Of a stretch of 64,000 nt of DNA, positions 27,201 through 42,200 are shown in pieces. Below the pieces are notes generated by a model. The model had not been told where the DNA came from, did no database searches, and saw nothing but the letters and a program-made list of their open reading frames with translations. Source of the stretch: Nematostella vectensis (taxonomy: Eukaryota; Cnidaria; Anthozoa; Actiniaria; Edwardsiidae); the NCBI RefSeq assembly GCF_932526225.1, contig NC_064037.1:9036203-9100202 (forward strand), given 5' to 3'. A program made the position numbers and the translations under genes. Positions within the stretch are counted from its first letter, which is position 1. Every line of letters starts with the position of its first letter.

Positions 27201-30200
27201 AGCTACGTCAGCTACATTAAAGGACCCGACAGGCACCCAAAAGGAGCACTATATTTCCGTGGGAGAAAGAACAGTTATGTGCGAATACCTAACACGGGAT
27301 GTCTAGACACGAGGCAGTCGATAACTATCACTGTGTGGGTGTATGCAGAGTCGCCCGGTCCGATTGTCCATTACAACCCACGTGGCAAAGGCGTCGGTCT
27401 CTGGATGTCGAGAAGCAATGAAGTGTCGGCTATCTTTGTCGACCGTTCCCGATCACGTGTCTACCGCGTAAAGAGCAGGAACATTCAACGGCGACGATGG
27501 ATCTACTATTCCTTGACGTATGACCGGCGAAGTGCCTTGGCCACGTTGTGGAAGAATGCCGTGCCCATCTCACAAAGACGATTGCCACAGCTACGAGTGG
27601 GTCTAGCGACGAACTATCCAGTTTCCATAGGTGCAATTCCTGGAAGTCGTCAATATTTCCGCGGCCGTGTGGCTTGCCTACAAATTTATCCAAGAGCATT
27701 GACTGCCGCCCAGCTGAAATCAAAGATGATTGCTTGCTTCAGATCAGGTACGTGCAGTTGTAATTTGTTTTAAATGGTCGTGTACTAACTTTAGCGTTTA
27801 CTCTTGATATTTTGATGTTCTCATGATGGGCTTTTTGTATTGTTTTATAGTTCCCATTCCTCCTGTGCCAACTAAACGCCCCAGTAAGTACCAAAAGGGG
27901 TATCTCTTTTAGTAAAATAGTACCTTTGTGTTTGTTTGTGGCATAAAGTAAGGAGAGCATGTAGCCTAATAATCCGTCTTTTTACAGCTTGTAAGGTCCG
28001 TCTTGATCTGGGTTTCTTAATTGACGGTTCTGGTAGCATCGAAAGGCAGGGTCGAGGTAACTTCGGCCGAGTGATCAACTTCATCAAGACCATCGTCAGT
28101 CTTTTGCCAGTATCACCAAGGCAGACCAGGATAGGGGCTGTTCTATTCTCTTCCCGTCCGTACCTGATGTTCAACTTCCAGAAATACCGAACAGTGCGGC
28201 AGGTCCTTGCTGCCTTACAGCGTATCAGGTAAACAATCAAGAAGATTCCATGGAATAAATTGTAGCCCCTTATTGCTGTCGTAATGCCATAGTGAGGAGA
28301 GGAGGAGGGTGCGTGTACGTTTATGCATTGTTGATTTTTTATCGTCTATGAAACCAAAACGATCCATTGTTAAATGTTTTATTACTTATGTCTTCGCTAT
28401 AGTGTTATTGAAATCTAAGACAAAGTATTAGTTTTAGTTTTGCTACTATCTTATGTGTGCTGAAGTATCTTTCACATACGTTTTGATGATTCAGCTTCTC
28501 TTTTTCACTTACACGTTTTGTAAATTTTCTAATTCAAAGGTACCCACGCGGAGGAACAAAGACTGGACGAGCATTGAGGTACACGTACAGCCGACTATTC
28601 CGATCCAGGTCACGTGTCCACAAACAGGCGCTTATCGTGCTGACAGACGGCAAATCCCAAGACTCTGTTGGCCAACCGGCCGCTTTCATCAAAAATCAAG
28701 GAGTTGAATTGTTTGCTATCGGAGTAGGCAGGAACTACCGACGGCGGGATCTGAATCAGATTGCATCAAGAGGCAACGTTTTCACTGCCAAGTTTGAAAA
28801 CCTGGGAAGGATAATTGGTGCTATTAAATCTAAAGTTTGCAGACCACAACCGATTACACCAAAACCCGTGCCACCTACTGTTCCTACAAGGCCTCCAGGT
28901 AAGCTTTTTTGATTTGATTGCAACAATGTAAGGCGTTCAAATGATTATTTATCGGTTTGCATTTACTCGTTTCACAGTCCCAAGGCCACCAGCAGCAGCA
29001 GTGTACCCGCTAGACAAGCGACGTAGAGGCAAGGACATCAGTCGTAGCGGCAACCAGCCGGCCAGATCTGTAGGTGTCCGATGGGCGCCTGGCCCAGACG
29101 GAAGACGACAAGGCTCTACCCAGTTCTTCGGACGGTCTAACAGCTATGTCGAGATTCCTTACTCGAGACGGACTGCTCCCCATACGTCTGTGACAATCTT
29201 AGCGTGGGTCTATCATGAAGGCAGACAGGGGCCTATAGTCCACTACAATCCCAACGGATGGGCCGTGCACTTGTGGATGGTCGGACCTCGCACCCTGTTC
29301 GCCCGATTTTTCATGAATAGAAGAGTTGCTTCCAAGTATATAACGAGCAAGGCTTTCCGGTATCGTGCCTGGAACTATGTGGGTACTACGTATAATGGAC
29401 GTACGGGTATTGCGAAATTGTTTGTCAATTCCAGACAAGTCGCCAGGAAAAACGTCGGCAGGTCTCGCCTGTCTACCAGGTATCCTATACGCATTGGTGC
29501 TACAAGACATGATCGCCGACACTTCAAGGGACGCGTGTTCTGTGTGCAGATCTACGGAAAAGTATTAAACAGAAAACAGATCAACGACTTGAAGAAGAGG
29601 TGTTTTGTACGCAGTAAGTAAATCATTTGCTGGCCTCAATGTAGGGATCACTCGATAGTTTATTTCTAACGGTTTTGACGGACTCGTGTTGTCTATTTGC
29701 AGTTCCTCAACCAACTCCACGACCAACACCACCCAAGCCAACCGCACCGCCCAAAGGTGAATTATACTACATTGCCTTGTTAATTATTATATATTTCTCT
29801 TGCTTAAGGGATATGCTGCGAACTCTAAAACTCATTGTTCGATCTCCAGTTTGTCGACAACGGATGGATTTGGGATTCCTTATCGACATTTCCTCTCAAG
29901 TCAGACGTGCAAACATTGGGAATATTCGTCTCTTTATCAAGGAAATGGTTCGTAGGTTTGTCGTGTCTCGACGAGAGACACGTGTAGGAATCGTCGTTTA
30001 TTCGTCCAGACAGCAAAGGGTACTTGCTCTCAGTCAATCTATTAGCCGTTCTAGTGTCTACCGCGTGTTGTCACGAATCAGAATCATCCGCGGACAGCGC
30101 AGGACAGGCAGAGCTTTGAGGTACACTACAAAATATCTGTTCTCAGGAAAGCCACAGTGCGGCCGCAAGAGGGTTCTTGTGGTTCTGACAAGTGGTGGAT

Positions 30201-33200
30201 CTGTGGACAGTGTTCGCATACCGGCGAGAGGACTTGCAAACATCGGAGTGGAAGTATTTGTATTGGCAACCAGAAGAGGACGCAACCTAAGGCAGATTGC
30301 CACCTCGAGTCGGCATGTAATATATGTTTCGTACCGTAATCTAATCAGCAAGGTCGTTTACCTGAAGAACAGGGTCTGCACCTCTCCTAGAAGTAAGTTT
30401 TATAACATTTCTGTTGTATTTTGTATGTTTTCAACAAAGTACCTTATAGTGACTTATTGTTTCTTTGTTTTGGTCCGCAGTTATCGTACGACGAGGTGCC
30501 GTAGGCCTGTACATGTTGACCAGTGCTAGTGGAGCTCGTGACGTCAGTCGCAACAGAAACCCTCCCGCAAGGTTCAGCTACGTCAGCTACATTAAAGGAC
30601 CCGACAGGCACCCAAAAGGAGCACTATATTTCCGTGGGAGAAGGAACAGTTATGTGCGAATACCTAACACGGGATGTCTAGACACGAGGCAGTCGATAAC
30701 TATCACTGTGTGGGTGTATGCAGAGTCGCCCGGTCCGATTGTCCATTACAACCCACGTGGCAAAGGCGTCGGTCTCTGGATGTCGAGAAGCAATGAAGTG
30801 TCGGCTATCTTTGTCGACCGTTCCCGATCACGTGTCTACCGCGTAAAGAGCAGGAACATTCAACGGCGACGATGGATCTACTATTCCTTGACGTATGACC
30901 GGCGAAGTGCCTTGGCCACGTTGTGGAAGAATGCCGTGCCCATCTCACAAAGACGATTGCCACAGCTACGAGTGGGTCTAGCGACGAACTATCCAGTTTC
31001 CATAGGTGCAATTCCTGGAAGTCGTCAATATTTCCGCGGCCGTGTGGCTTGCCTACAAATTTATCCAAGAGCATTGACTGCCGCCCAGCTGAAATCAAAG
31101 ATGATTGCTTGCTTCAGATCAGGTACGTGCAGTTGTAATTTGTTTTAAATGGTCGTGTACTAACTTTAGCGTTTACTCTTGATATTTTGATGTTCTCATG
31201 ATGGGCTTTTTGTATTGTTTTATAGTTCCCATTCCTCCTGTGCCAACTAAACGCCCCAGTAAGTACCAAAAGGGGTATCTCTTTTAGTAAAATAGTACCT
31301 TTGTGTTTGTTTGTGGCATAAAGTAAGGAGAGCATGTAGCCTAATAATCCGTCTTTTTACAGCTTGTAAGGTCCGTCTTGATCTGGGTTTCTTAATTGAC
31401 GGTTCTGGTAGCATCGAAAGGCAGGGTCGAGGTAACTTCGGCCGAGTGATCAACTTCATCAAGACCATCGTCAGTCTTTTGCCAGTATCACCAAGGCAGA
31501 CCAGGATAGGGGCTGTTCTATTCTCTTCCCGTCCGTACCTGATGTTCAACTTCCAGAAATACCGAACAGTGCGGCAGGTCCTTGCTGCCTTACAGCGTAT
31601 CAGGTAAACAATCAAGAAGATTCCATGGAATAAATTGTAGCCCCTTATTGCTGTCGTAATGCCATAGTGAGGAGAGGAGGAGGGTGCGTGTACGTTTATG
31701 CATTGTTGATTTTTTATCGTCTATGAAACCAAAACGATCCATTGTTAAATGTTTTATTACTTATGTCTTCGCTATAGTGTTATTGAAATCTAAGACAAAG
31801 TATTAGTTTTAGTTTTGCTACTATCTTATGTGTGCTGAAGTATCTTTCACATACGTTTTGATGATTCAGCTTCTCTTTTTCACTTACACGTTTTGTAAAT
31901 TTTCTAATTCAAAGGTACCCACGCGGAGGAACAAAGACTGGACGAGCATTGAGGTACACGTACAGCCGACTATTCCGATCCAGGTCACGTGTCCGCAAAC
32001 AGGCGCTTATCGTGCTGACAGACGGCAAATCCCAAGACTCTGTTGGCCAACCGGCCGCTTTCATCAAAAATCAAGGAGTTGAATCGTTTGCTATCGGAGT
32101 AGGCAGGAACTACCGACGGCGGGATCTTAATCAGATTGCATCAAGAGGCAACGTTTTCACTGCCAAGTTTGAAAACCTGGGAAGGATAATTGGTGCTATT
32201 AAATCTAAAGTTTGCAGACCACAACCGATTACACCAAAACCCGTGCCACCTACTGTTCCTACAAGGCCTCCAGGTAAGCTTTTTTGATTTGATTGCAACA
32301 ATGTAAGGCGTTCAAATGATTATTTATCGGTTTGCATTTACTCGTTTCACAGTCCCAAGGCCACCAGCAGCAGCAGTGTACCCGCTAGACAAGCGACGTA
32401 GAGGCAAGGACATCAGTCGTAGCGGCAACCAGCCGGCCAGATCTGTAGGTGTCCGATGGGCGCCTGGCCCAGACGGAAGACGACAAGGCTCTACCCAGTT
32501 CTTCGGACGGTCTAACAGCTATGTCGAGATTCCTTACTCGAGACGGACTGCTCCCCATACGTCTGTGACAATCTTAGCGTGGGTCTATCATGAAGGCAGA
32601 CAGGGGCCTATAGTCCACTACAATCCCAACGGATGGGCCGTGCACTTGTGGATGGTCGGACCTCGCACCCTGTTCGCCCGATTTTTCATGAATAGAAGAG
32701 TTGCTTCCAAGTATATAACGAGCAAGGCTTTCCGGTATCGTGCCTGGAACTATGTGGGTACTACGTATAATGGACGTACGGGTATTGCGAAATTGTTTGT
32801 CAATTCCAGACAAGTCGCCAGGAAAAACGTCGGCAGGTCTCGCCTGTCTACCAGGTATCCTATACGCATTGGTGCTACAAGACATGATCGCCGACACTTC
32901 AAGGGACGCGTGTTCTGTGTGCAGATCTACGGAAAAGTATTAAACAGAAAACAGATCAACGACTTGAAGAAGAGGTGTTTTGTACGCAGTAAGTAAATCA
33001 TTTGCTGGCCTCAATGTAGGGATCACTCGATAGTTTATTTCTAACGGTTTTGACGGACTCGTGTTGTCTATTTGCAGTTCCTCAACCAACTCCACGACCA
33101 ACACCACCCAAGCCAACCGCACCGCCCAAAGGTGAATTATACTACATTGCCTTGTTAATTATTATATATTTCTCTTGCTTAAGGGATATGCTGCGAACTC

Positions 33201-36200
33201 TAAAACTCATTGTTCGATCTCCAGTTTGTCGACAACGGATGGATTTGGGATTCCTTATCGACATTTCCTCTCAAGTCAGACGTGCAAACATTGGGAATAT
33301 TCGTCTCTTTATCAAGGAAATGGTTCGTAGGTTTGTCGTGTCTCGACGAGAGACACGTGTAGGAATCGTCGTTTATTCGTCCAGACAGCAAAGGGTACTT
33401 GCTCTCAGTCAATCTATTAGCCGTTCTAGTGTCTACCGCGTGTTGTCACGAATCAGAATCATCCGCGGACAGCGCAGGACAGGCAGAGCTTTGAGGTACA
33501 CTACAAAATATCTGTTCTCAGGAAAGCCACAGTGCGGCCGCAAGAGGGTTCTTGTGGTTCTGACAAGTGGTGGATCTGTGGACAGTGTTCGCATACCGGC
33601 GAGAGGACTTGCAAACATCGGAGTGGAAGTATTTGTATTGGCAACCAGAAGAGGACGCAACCTAAGGCAGATTGCCACCTCGAGTCGGCATGTAATATAT
33701 GTTTCGTACCGTAATCTAATCAGCAAGGTCGTTTACCTGAAGAACAGGGTCTGCACCTCTCCTAGAAGTAAGTTTTATAACATTTCTGTTGTATTTTGTA
33801 TGTTTTCAACAAAGTACCTTATAGTGACTTATTGTTTCTTTGTTTTGGTTCGCAGTTATCGTACGACGAGGTGCCGTAGGCCTGTACATGTTGACCAGTG
33901 CTAGTGGAGCTCGTGACGTCAGTCGCAACAGAAACCCTCCCGCAAGGTTCAGCTACGTCAGCTACATTAAAGGACCCGACAGGCACCCAAAAGGAGCACT
34001 ATATTTCCGTGGGAGAAGGAACAGTTATGTGCGAATACCTAACACGGGATGTCTAGACACGAGGCAGTCGATAACTATCACTGTGTGGGTGTATGCAGAG
34101 TCGCCCGGTCCGATTGTCCATTACAACCCACGTGGCAAAGGCATCGGTCTCTGGATGTCGAGAAGCAATGAAGTGTCGGCTATCTATGTCGACCGTTCCC
34201 GATCACGTGTCTACCGCGTAAAGAGCAGGAACATTCAACGGCGACGATGGATCTACTATTCCTTGACGTATGACCGGCGAAGTGCCTTGGCCACGTTGTG
34301 GAAGAATGCCGTGCCCATCTCACAAAGACGATTGCCACAGCTACGAGTGGGTCTAGCGACGAACTATCCAGTTTCCATAGGTGCAATTCCTGGAAGTCGT
34401 CAATATTTCCGCGGCCGTGTGGCTTGCCTACAAATTTATCCAAGAGCATTGACTGCCGCCCAGCTGAAATCAAAGATGATTGCTTGCTTCAGATCAGGTA
34501 CGTGCAGTTGTAAGTTGTTTTAAATGGTCGTGTACTAACTTTAACGTTTACTCTTGATATTTTGATGTTCTCATGATGGGCTTTTTGTATTGTTTTATAG
34601 TTCCCATTCCTCCTGTGCCAACTAAACGCCCCAGTAAGTACCAAAAGGGGTATCTCTTTTAGTAAAATAGTACCTTTGTGTTTGTTTGTGGCATAAAGTA
34701 AGGAGAGCATGTAGCCTAATAATCCGTCTTTTTACAGCTTGTAAGGTCCGTCTTGATCTGGGTTTCTTAATTGACGGTTCTGGTAGCATCGAAAGGCAGG
34801 GTCGAGGTAACTTCGGCCGAGTGATCAACTTCATCAAGACCATCGTCAGTCTTTTGCCAGTATCACCAAGGCAGACCAGGATAGGGGCTGTTCTATTCTC
34901 TTCCCGTCCTTACCTGATGTTCAACTTCCAGAAATACCGAACAGTGCGTCAGGTCCTTGCTGCCTTACAGCGTATCAGGTAAACAATCAAGAAGATTCCA
35001 TGGAATAAATTGTAGCCCCTTATTGCTGTCGTAATGCCATAGTGAGGAGAGGAGGAGGGTGCGTGTACGTTTATGCATTGTTGATTTTTTATCGTCTATG
35101 AAACCAAAACGATCCATTGTTAAATGTTTTATTACTTATGTCTTCGCTATAGTGTTATTGAAATCTAAGACAAAGTATTAGTTTTAGTTTTGCTACTATC
35201 TTATGTGTGCTGAAGTATCTTTCACATACGTTTTGATGATTCAGCTTCTCTTTTTCACTTACACGTTTTGTAAATTTTCTAATTCAAAGGTACCCACGCG
35301 GAGGAACAAATACTGGACGAGCATTGAGGTACACGTACAGCCGACTATTCCGATCCAGGTCACGTGTCCGCAAACAGGCGCTTATCGTGCTGACAGACGG
35401 CAAATCCCAAGACTCTGTTGGCCAACCGGCCGCTTTCATCAAAAATCAAGGAGTTGAATTGTTTGCTATCGGAGTAGGCAGGAACTACCGACGGCGGGAT
35501 CTGAATCAGATTGCATCAAGAGGCAACGTTTTCACTGCCAAGTTTGAAAACCTGGGAAGGATAATTGGTGCTATTAAATCTAAAGTTTGCAGACCACAAC
35601 CGATTACACCAAAACCCGTGCCACCTACTGTTCCTACAAGGCCTCCAGGTAAGCTTTTTTGATTTGATTGCAACAATGTAAGGCGTTCAAATGATTATTT
35701 ATCGGTTTGCATTTACTCGTTTCACAGTCCCAAGGCCACCAGCAGCAGCAGTGTACCCGCTAGACAAGCGACGTAGAGGCAAGGACATCAGTCGTAGCGG
35801 CAACCAGCCGGCCAGATCTGTAGGTGTCCGATGGGCGCCTGGCCCAGACGGAAGACGACAAGGCTCTACCCAGTTCTTCGGACGGTCTAACAGCTATGTC
35901 GAGATTCCTTACTCGAGACGGACTGCTCCCCATACGTCTGTGACAATCTTAGCGTGGGTCTATCATGAAGGCAGACAGGGGCCTATAGTCCACTACAATC
36001 CCAACGGATGGGCCGTGCACTTGTGGATGGTCGGACCTCGCACCCTGTTCGCCCGATTTTTCATGAATAGAAGAGTTGCTTCCAAGTATATAACGAGCAA
36101 GGCTTTCCGGTATCGTGCCTGGAACTATGTGGGTACTACGTATAATGGACGTACGGGTATTGCGAAATTGTTTGTCAATTCCAGACAAGTCGCCAGGAAA

Positions 36201-39200
36201 AACGTCGGCAGGTCTCGCCTGTCTACCAGGTATCCTATACGCATTGGTGCTACAAGACATGATCGCCGATACTTCAAGGGACGCGTGTTCTGTGTGCAGA
36301 TCTACGGAAAAGTATTAAACAGAAAACAGATCAACGACTTGAAGAAGAGGTGTTTCGTACGCAGTAAGTAAATCATTTGCTGGCCTCAATGTAGGGATCA
36401 CTCGATAGTTTATTTCTAACGGTTTTGACGGACTCGTGTTGTCTATTTGCAGTTCCTCAACCAACTCCACGACCAACACCACCCAAGCCAACCGCACCGC
36501 CCAAAGGTGAATTATACTACATTGCCTTGTTAATTATTATATATTTCTCTTGCTTAAGGGATATGCTGCGAACTCTAAAACTCATTGTTCGATCTCCAGT
36601 TTGTCGACAACGGATGGATTTGGGATTCCTTATCGACATTTCCTCTCAAGTCAGACGTGCAAACATTGGGAATATTCGTCTCTTTATCAAGGAAATGGTT
36701 CGTAGGTTTGTCGTGTCTCGACGAGAGACACGTGTAGGAATCGTCGTTTATTCGTCCAGACAGCAAAGGGTACTTGCTTTCAGTCAATCTATTAGCCGTT
36801 CTAGTGTCTACCGCGTGTTGTCACGAATCAGAATCATCCGCGGACAGCGCAGGACAGGCAGAGCTTTGAGGTACACTACAAAATATCTGTTCTCAGGAAA
36901 GCCACAGTGCGGCCGCAAGAGGGTTCTTGTGGTTCTGACAAGTGGTGGATCTGTGGACAGTGTTCGCATACCGGCGAGAGGACTTGCAAACATCGGAGTG
37001 GAAGTATTTGTATTGGCAACCAGAAGAGGACGCAACCTAAGGCAGATTGCCACCTCGAGTCGGCATGTAATATATGTTTCGTACCGTAATCTAATCAGCA
37101 AGGTCGTTTACCTGAAGAACAGGGTCTGCACCTCTCCTAGAAGTAAGTTTTATAACATTTCTGTTGTATTTTGTATGTTTTCAACAAAGTACCTTATAGT
37201 GACTTATTGTTTCTTTGTTTTGGTTCGCAGTTATCGTACGACGAGGTGCCGTAGGCCTGTACATGTTGACCAGTGCTAGTGGAGCTCGTGACGTCAGTCG
37301 CAACAGAAACCCTCCCGCAAGGTTCAGCTACGTCAGCTACATTAAAGGACCCGACAGGCACCCAAAAGGAGCACTATATTTCCGTGGGAGAAGGAACAGT
37401 TATGTGCGAATACCTAACACGGGATGTCTAGACACGAGGCAGTCGATAACTATCACTGTGTGGGTGTATGCAGAGTCGCCCGGTCCGATTGTCCATTACA
37501 ACCCACGTGGCAAAGGCATCGGTCTCTGGATGTCGAGAAGCAATGAAGTGTCGGCTATCTATGTCGACCGTTCCCGATCACGTGTCTACCGCGTAAAGAG
37601 CAGGAACATTCAACGGCGACGATGGATCTACTATTCCTTGACGTATGACCGGCGAAGTGCCTTGGCCACGTTGTGGAAGAATGCCGTGCCCATTTCACAA
37701 AGACGATTGCCACAGCTACGAGTGGGTCTAGCGACGAACCATCCAGTTTTCATAGGTGCAATTCCTGGAAGTCGTCAATATTTCCGCGGCCGTGTGGCTT
37801 GCCTACAAATTTATCCAAGAGCATTGACTGCCGCCCAGCTGAAATCAAAGATGATTGCTTGCTTCAGATCAGGTACGTGCAGTTGTAATTTTTTTAAATG
37901 GTCGTGTACTAACTTCAGCGTTTACTCTTGATATTTTGATGTTCTCATGATGGGCTTTTTGTATTGTTTTATAGTTCCCATTCCTCCTGTGCCAACTAAA
38001 CGCCCCAGTAAGTACCAAAAGGGCTATCTCTTTTAGTAAAATAGTACCTTTGTTTTTGTTTGTGGCATAAAGTAAGGAGAGCATGTAGCCTAATAATCCG
38101 TCTTTTTACAGCTTGTAAGGTCCGTCTTGATCTGGGTTTCTTAATTGACGGTTCTGGTAGTATCGAAAGGCAGGGTCGAGGTAACTTCGGCCGAGTGATA
38201 AACTTCATCAAGACCATCGTCAGTCTTTTGCCAGTATCACCAAGGCAGACCAGGATAGGGGCTGTTCTATTCTCTTCCCGTCCGTACCTGATGTTCAACT
38301 TCCAGAAATACCGAACAGTGCGGCAAGTCCTTGCTGCCTTACAGCGTATCAGGTAAACAATCAAGAAGATTCCATGGAATAAATTGTAGCCCCTTATTGC
38401 TGTCGTAATGCCATAGTGAGGAGAGGAGGAGGGTGCGTGTACGTTTATGCATTGTTGATTTTTTATCGTCTATGAAACCAAAACGATCCATTGTTAAATG
38501 TTTTATTACTTATGTCTTCGCTATAGTGTTATTGAAATCTAAGACAAAGTATTAGTTTTAGTTTCGCTACTATCTTATGTGTGCTGAAGTATCTTTCACA
38601 TACGTTTTCATGATTTAGCTTCTCTTTTTCACTTACACGTTTTGTAAATTTTCTAATTCAAAGGTACCCACGCGGAGGAACAAAGACTGGACGAGCATTG
38701 AGGTACACGTACAGCCGACTATTCCGATCCAGGTCACGTGTCCGCAAACAGGCGCTTATCGTGCTGACAGACGGCAAATCCCAAGACTCTGTTGGCCAAC
38801 CGGCCGCTTTCATCAAAAATCAAGGAGTTGAATTGTTTGCTATCGGAGTAGGCAGGAACTACCGACGACGGGATCTGAATCAGATTGCATCAAGAGGCAA
38901 CGTTTTCACTGCCAAGTTTGAAAACCTGGGAAGGATAATTGGTGCTATTAAATCTAAAGTTTGCAGACCACAACCGATTACACCAAAACCCGTGCCACCT
39001 ACTGTTCCTACAAGGCCTCCAGGTAAGCTTTTTTGATTTGATTGCAACAATGTAAGGCGTTCAAATGATTATTTATCGGTTTGCATTTACTTGTTTCACA
39101 GTCCCAAGGCCACCAGCAGCAGCAGTGTACCCGCTAGACAAGCGACGTAGAGGCAAGGACATCAGTCGTAGCGGCAACCAGCCGGCCAGATCTGTAGGTG

Positions 39201-42200
39201 TCCGATGGGCGCCTGGCCCAGACGGAAGACGACAAGGCTCTACCCAGTTCTTCGGACGGTCTAACAGCTATGTCGAGATTCCTTACTCGAGACGGACTGC
39301 TCCCCAGACGTCTGTGACCATCTTAGCGTGGGTCTATCATGAAGGCAGACAGGGGCCTATAGTCCACTACAATCCCAACGGATGGGCCGTGCACTTGTGG
39401 ATGGTCGGACCTCGCACCCTGTTCGCCCGATTTTTCATTAATAGAAGAGTTGCTTCCAAGTATATAACGAGCAAGGCTTTCCGGTATCGTGCCTGGAACT
39501 ATGTGGGTACTACGTATAATGGACGTACGGGTATTGCGAAATTGTTTGTCAATTCCAGACAAGTCGCCAGGAAAAACGTCGGCAGGTCTCGCCTGTCTAC
39601 CAGGTATCCTATACGCATTGGTGCTACAAGACATGATCGCCGAAACTTCAAGGGACGCGTGTTCTGTGTGCAGATCTACGGAAAAGTATTAAACAGAAAA
39701 CAGATCAACGACTTGAAGAAGAGGTGTTTCGTACGCAGTAAGTAAATCATTTGCTGGCCTCAATGTAGGGATCACTCGATAGTCTATTTCTAACGGTTTT
39801 GACGGACTCGTGTTGTCTATTTGCAGTTCCTCAACCAACTCCACGACCAACACCACCCAAGCCAACCGCACCGCCCAAAGGTGAATTATACTACATTGCC
39901 TTGTTAATTATTATATATTTCTCTTGCTTAAGGGATATGCTGCGAACTCTAAAACTCATTGTTCGATCTCCAGTTTGTCGACAACGGATGGATTTGGGAT
40001 TCCTTATCGACATTTCCTCTCAAGTCAGACGTGCAAACATTGGGAATATTCGTCTCTTTATCAAGGAAATGGTTCGTAGGTTTGTCGTGTCTCGACGAGA
40101 GACACGTGTAGGAATCGTCGTTTATTCGTCCAGACAGCAAAGGGTACTTGCTCTCAGTCAATCTATTAGCCGTTCTAGTGTCTACCGCGTGTTGTCACGA
40201 ATCAGAATCATCCGCGGAAAGCGCAGGACAGGCAGAGCTTTGAGGTACACTACAAAATATCTGTTCTCAGGAAAGCCACAGTGCGGCCGCAAGAGGGTTC
40301 TTGTGGTTCTGACAAGTGGTGGATCTGTGGACAGTGTTCGCATACCGGCGAGAGGACTTGCAAACATCGGAGTGGAAGTATTTGTATTGGCAACCAGAAG
40401 AGGACGCAACCTAAGGGAGATTGCCACCTCGAGTCGGCATGTAATATATGTTTCGTACCGTAATCTAATCAGCAAGGTCGTTTACCTGAAGAACAGGGTC
40501 TGCACCTCTCCTAGAAGTAAGTTTTATAACATTTCTGTTGTATTTTGTATGTTTTAAACAAAGTACCTTATAGTGACTTATTGTTTCTTTGTTTTGGTTC
40601 GCAGTTATCGTACGACGAGGTGCCGTAGGCCTGTACATGTTGACCAGTGCTAGTGGAGCTCGTGACGTCAGTCGCAACAGAAACCCTCCCGCAAGGTTCA
40701 GCTACGTCAGCTACATTAAAGGACCCGACAGGCACCCAAAAGGAGCACTATATTTCCGTGGGAGAAGGAACAGTTATGTGCGAATACCTAACACGGGATG
40801 TCTAGACACGAGGCAGTCGATAACTATCACTGTGTGGGTGTATGCAGAGTCGCCCGGTCCGATTGTCCATTACAACCCACGTGGCAAAGGCGTCGGTCTC
40901 TGGATGTCGAGAAGCAATGAAGTGTCGGCTATCTTTGTCGACCGTTCCCGATCACGTGTCTACCGCGTAAAGAGCAGGAACATTCAACGGCGACGATGGA
41001 TCTACTATTCCTTGACGTATGACCGGCGAACTGCCTTGGCCACGTTGTGGAAGAATGCCGTGCCCATTTCACAAAGACGATTGCCACAGCTACGAGTGGG
41101 TCTAGCGACGAACTATCCAGTTTCCATAGGTGCAATTCCTGGAAGTCGTCAATATTTCCGCGGCCGTGTGGCTTGCCTACAAATTTATCCAAGAGCATTG
41201 ACTGCCGCCCAGCTGAAATCAAAGATGATTGCTTGCTTCAGATCAGGTAACTTGTTTTTATTATTTTATCTGTTTGTTGTTGTTCATGTTGTTGTTGTTG
41301 TTGTTTTTAATTTGCGTGGTTAGATATTACCTTATTTTGTCCTTTCAGTGCCAGTTCCAACAAAGGCTCCAACAAAACCGACATCAGGACCCCTTCCACC
41401 AACAAGTATGTTTGCCTTCTAGCATACTTGTTCCTTTCTTTTGGCGTAGTTATATGTCTTACAATTATCACATCCAATTCTAGAAAAAAAAAATGGTAGC
41501 GGTTTTTAAGCACGTCGTCTGAATTGTCCAAGTGATTTCCCGGTTATTGATTCAACCGTCCAATACAGTCGAGTACAAATCTAAAAACTTTGTTTTGGGA
41601 ATGTATGATAAGATACAGTATTATAGGGGTGCACTACTATTTGTCCATTTTGTTCGCGCATGCTTTCTTGTAGGTCACGCTTATTATTAATGTATCAAGC
41701 GACTCATTAAGAACCTTAGCGGTTGTTTTCCAGCTGTACTATAACAGCAGCTTGTTAGGTAATGTGAGGTCAACGGAAACTGTGTTGCCCTATATTAAGA
41801 AATTAATTTTGGTTTCACCAGGTTGCCAAGTCCCTCTTGATCTGGCCATCCTTATTGACGGGTCCGGAAGTATCGAGCACCACGGTCGCGGTAACTTCGC
41901 CCGACTGATCACATTTGTGAAGTCCTTGGTTTCATTCCTTCCCATTTCACAGCGAAAGACGCGAGTAGCGGTTGCAGTGTTCGCGTCTAGACCTTACACA
42001 ATATTTGGATTCCACCGATATCGTACACTAGGCCAAGTTGTTCGAGCGATCAAATACATCAGGTATTATCCTTAATAATTCGTTAGTCCTGATTAAGGCA
42101 TCAGTCCCGAAGCGTCGAAATAATATATAATACAGTTGCTACGCAATTTTATTTATTGTAAAGATATTTGACCTTAAAGTGGCCCGCGTCAATTCGAAAG

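Larger units (their letters stand above)
25601..41249 (+). repeat. Tandem array of about 4.6 copies of a 3,375-bp coding unit
   Basis: Four full units start at 25603, 28978, 32353 and 35728; a partial fifth runs from 39102 to 41246. Periods are 3375, 3375, 3375 and 3374 (one base lost in an intron of unit 4). Exons and introns alike differ by only a few bases per kilobase by eye. Each unit has seven exons with 2,508 coding bases (836 residues): LamG-A, PT, vWA-B, LamG-B, PT, vWA-A (two exons). Similarity begins at the AG of the first acceptor and stops within about three bases of the last donor. Confidence 0.95.
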
